Source: Opitutales bacterium (GTDB lineage Bacteria; Verrucomicrobiota; Verrucomicrobiia; Opitutales; Seribacteraceae). Taken from it: a stretch of DNA of 34,680 nt. The stretch covers positions 1 through 34,680 of the forward strand of contig JAQXCL010000024.1 of NCBI GenBank assembly GCA_029251885.1, read 5' to 3'. Positions within the stretch are counted from its first letter, which is position 1, and every line of letters starts with the position of its first letter. The position numbers and the translations under genes are program-made. The notes under the pieces are model-generated. The model was not told the origin of the DNA. It ran no database searches and was given only the letters and a program-made list of their open reading frames with translations. Of the stretch, positions 33,969-34,680 are shown piece by piece.

Positions 33969-34680
33969 AACCTGACCTTCCATGGCATAGTCGGTTTGAT
34001 CTTTTAGGTGTAACCTTTTTACTCTTTTTGGCAGCTGCCCTAGGAGCTCTCCCAGCCATCGAGGGCTCGGGTCGAGATTTGGATTACCTCGGAAACCTTT
34101 CCCGCTTTGCCGCCCAATTTTTCCCACCCGACTGGTCTATTCTCGACCGTACCCTTGCTGGCTTGCTCGAAACTGTGCAGATCGCCTTGGTCTCCACTCT
34201 TTTGGCCATCTTTTTATCCTTTATTATTTCCCTTGGAGCATCTCGTAATGTTTCGCCAGCCTGGTTACTCTGGCCTACCCGTATGCTCCTCAATATGATT
34301 CGTACCATTCCCAGTTTGCTCTGGGCACTGCTTGCTGTGGTCATTGTGGGTTCAAACTCCCTCGCGGGAGTTATCGCTCTAACGCTTTACAGCGTTGGAT
34401 ACCTTGCCAAATTTTTTAGCGAAACCTTTGAATCTGCCGATCTCAGTGCCCAAAAAGCACTCCAATCTCTTGGGGCCGGCAGACTACAAGCTTTCCAGTA
34501 CGGATTGTGGCCCAACGCACGCCCCATTATTTGGAGTCATTGCTTATGGATGCTGGAATACAATGTTCGATCGGCCAGTATTATTGGATATGTGGGAGCA
34601 GGTGGTATCGGTTTGCATCTTAAACTCTACGCAGAATCGGCAGATAGTTGGAACAAGTTTTCCCTCGTTCTCCTCTGTAT
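33965..34680 (+). CDS. phnE: PhnE-like phosphonate ABC transporter permease (partial, C-terminus beyond window)
   Basis: The frame opens at ATG 33965, overlapping the ATPase stop (ATGA), and is open to the right edge (238 codons plus 2 bases). It encodes an inner-membrane permease with several hydrophobic segments (LLGVTFLLFLAAALGALP near 14; ETVQIALVSTLLAIFLSFII; LAVVIVGSNSLAGVIALTLY). The ABC permease coupling loop reads SAQKALQSLGAGRLQAF, and YNVRSASIIGYVGAGGIG is the typical PhnE signature. The end of the protein is cut off by the window. Confidence 0.92.
   Translation, partial: MKPDLPWHSRFDLLGVTFLLFLAAALGALPAIEGSGRDLDYLGNLSRFAAQFFPPDWSILDRTLAGLLETVQIALVSTLLAIFLSFIISLGASRNVSPAWLLWPTRMLLNMIRTIPSLLWALLAVVIVGSNSLAGVIALTLYSVGYLAKFFSETFESADLSAQKALQSLGAGRLQAFQYGLWPNARPIIWSHCLWMLEYNVRSASIIGYVGAGGIGLHLKLYAESADSWNKFSLVLLC

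Noticed and set aside
1-34680. CRISPR arrays, insertion sequences, tRNA or rRNA genes, prophage or defence systems.
   Set aside because: All gaps are short and none contains repeat arrays, transposase-like frames or tRNA-like folds that I could recognise.

Overview
The window is a compact, moderately AT-rich bacterial chromosome segment. It is dominated by a complete division and cell-wall (dcw) gene cluster on the minus strand. The organism looks like a Gram-negative, outer-membrane-bearing member of the Verrucomicrobiota, most likely the Opitutae/Puniceicoccales side. This is inferred from a fused MurC-MurB enzyme, a LysM protein embedded in the dcw cluster, a Kdo transferase (WaaA), a MurE with the meso-DAP specificity motif DNPR, and the general style of the PpiD-like and FecR-like proteins. 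It was not confirmed by any database search.

Layout. At 1-2117 (minus) is the start of a CPA1-type Na+/H+ antiporter that runs off the left edge. At 2139-3104 is a secreted FecR-like protein. At 3176-22340 (minus) is the dcw cluster, read in the order mraZ, rsmH, ftsL-like, ftsI, murE, murF, mraY, murD, LysM protein, ftsW, murG, murC-murB, ddl, ftsQ, ftsA, ftsZ. Genes touch or overlap by a few bases, so it is probably one long transcript. A four-copy, 10-bp-periodic MraZ operator precedes mraZ. At 22495-23253 (plus) is tlyA, divergent from mraZ. At 23274-30859 (minus) is a second apparent operon: trpA, miaA, NAD kinase, a membrane-bound pseudokinase, a lipoprotein, and a PpiD-like membrane-anchored protein. 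At 30929-32227 (plus) is waaA. At 32314-34680 (plus) is a phosphonate/phosphite-type ABC transporter (binding protein, ATPase, partial permease) preceded by a promoter and a perfect palindrome. No stretch over 300 bases lacks a gene, and I saw no tRNA, rRNA, IS element or CRISPR.

The Mur enzymes together make UDP-MurNAc-pentapeptide (MurB/MurC, MurD, MurE, Ddl, MurF). MraY and MurG then make lipid II, which FtsW and FtsI polymerise and cross-link at the septum organised by FtsZ, FtsA, FtsQ and the FtsL-like protein. Two oddities hit the core of this machine. FtsZ has lost the usual GGGTGTG signature threonines and the second catalytic aspartate of its T7 loop. The ftsQ frame is cut by a single in-frame TAA with an otherwise intact reading frame on both sides. 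A transmembrane pseudokinase paired with a lipoprotein is the best candidate for an undescribed signalling module.
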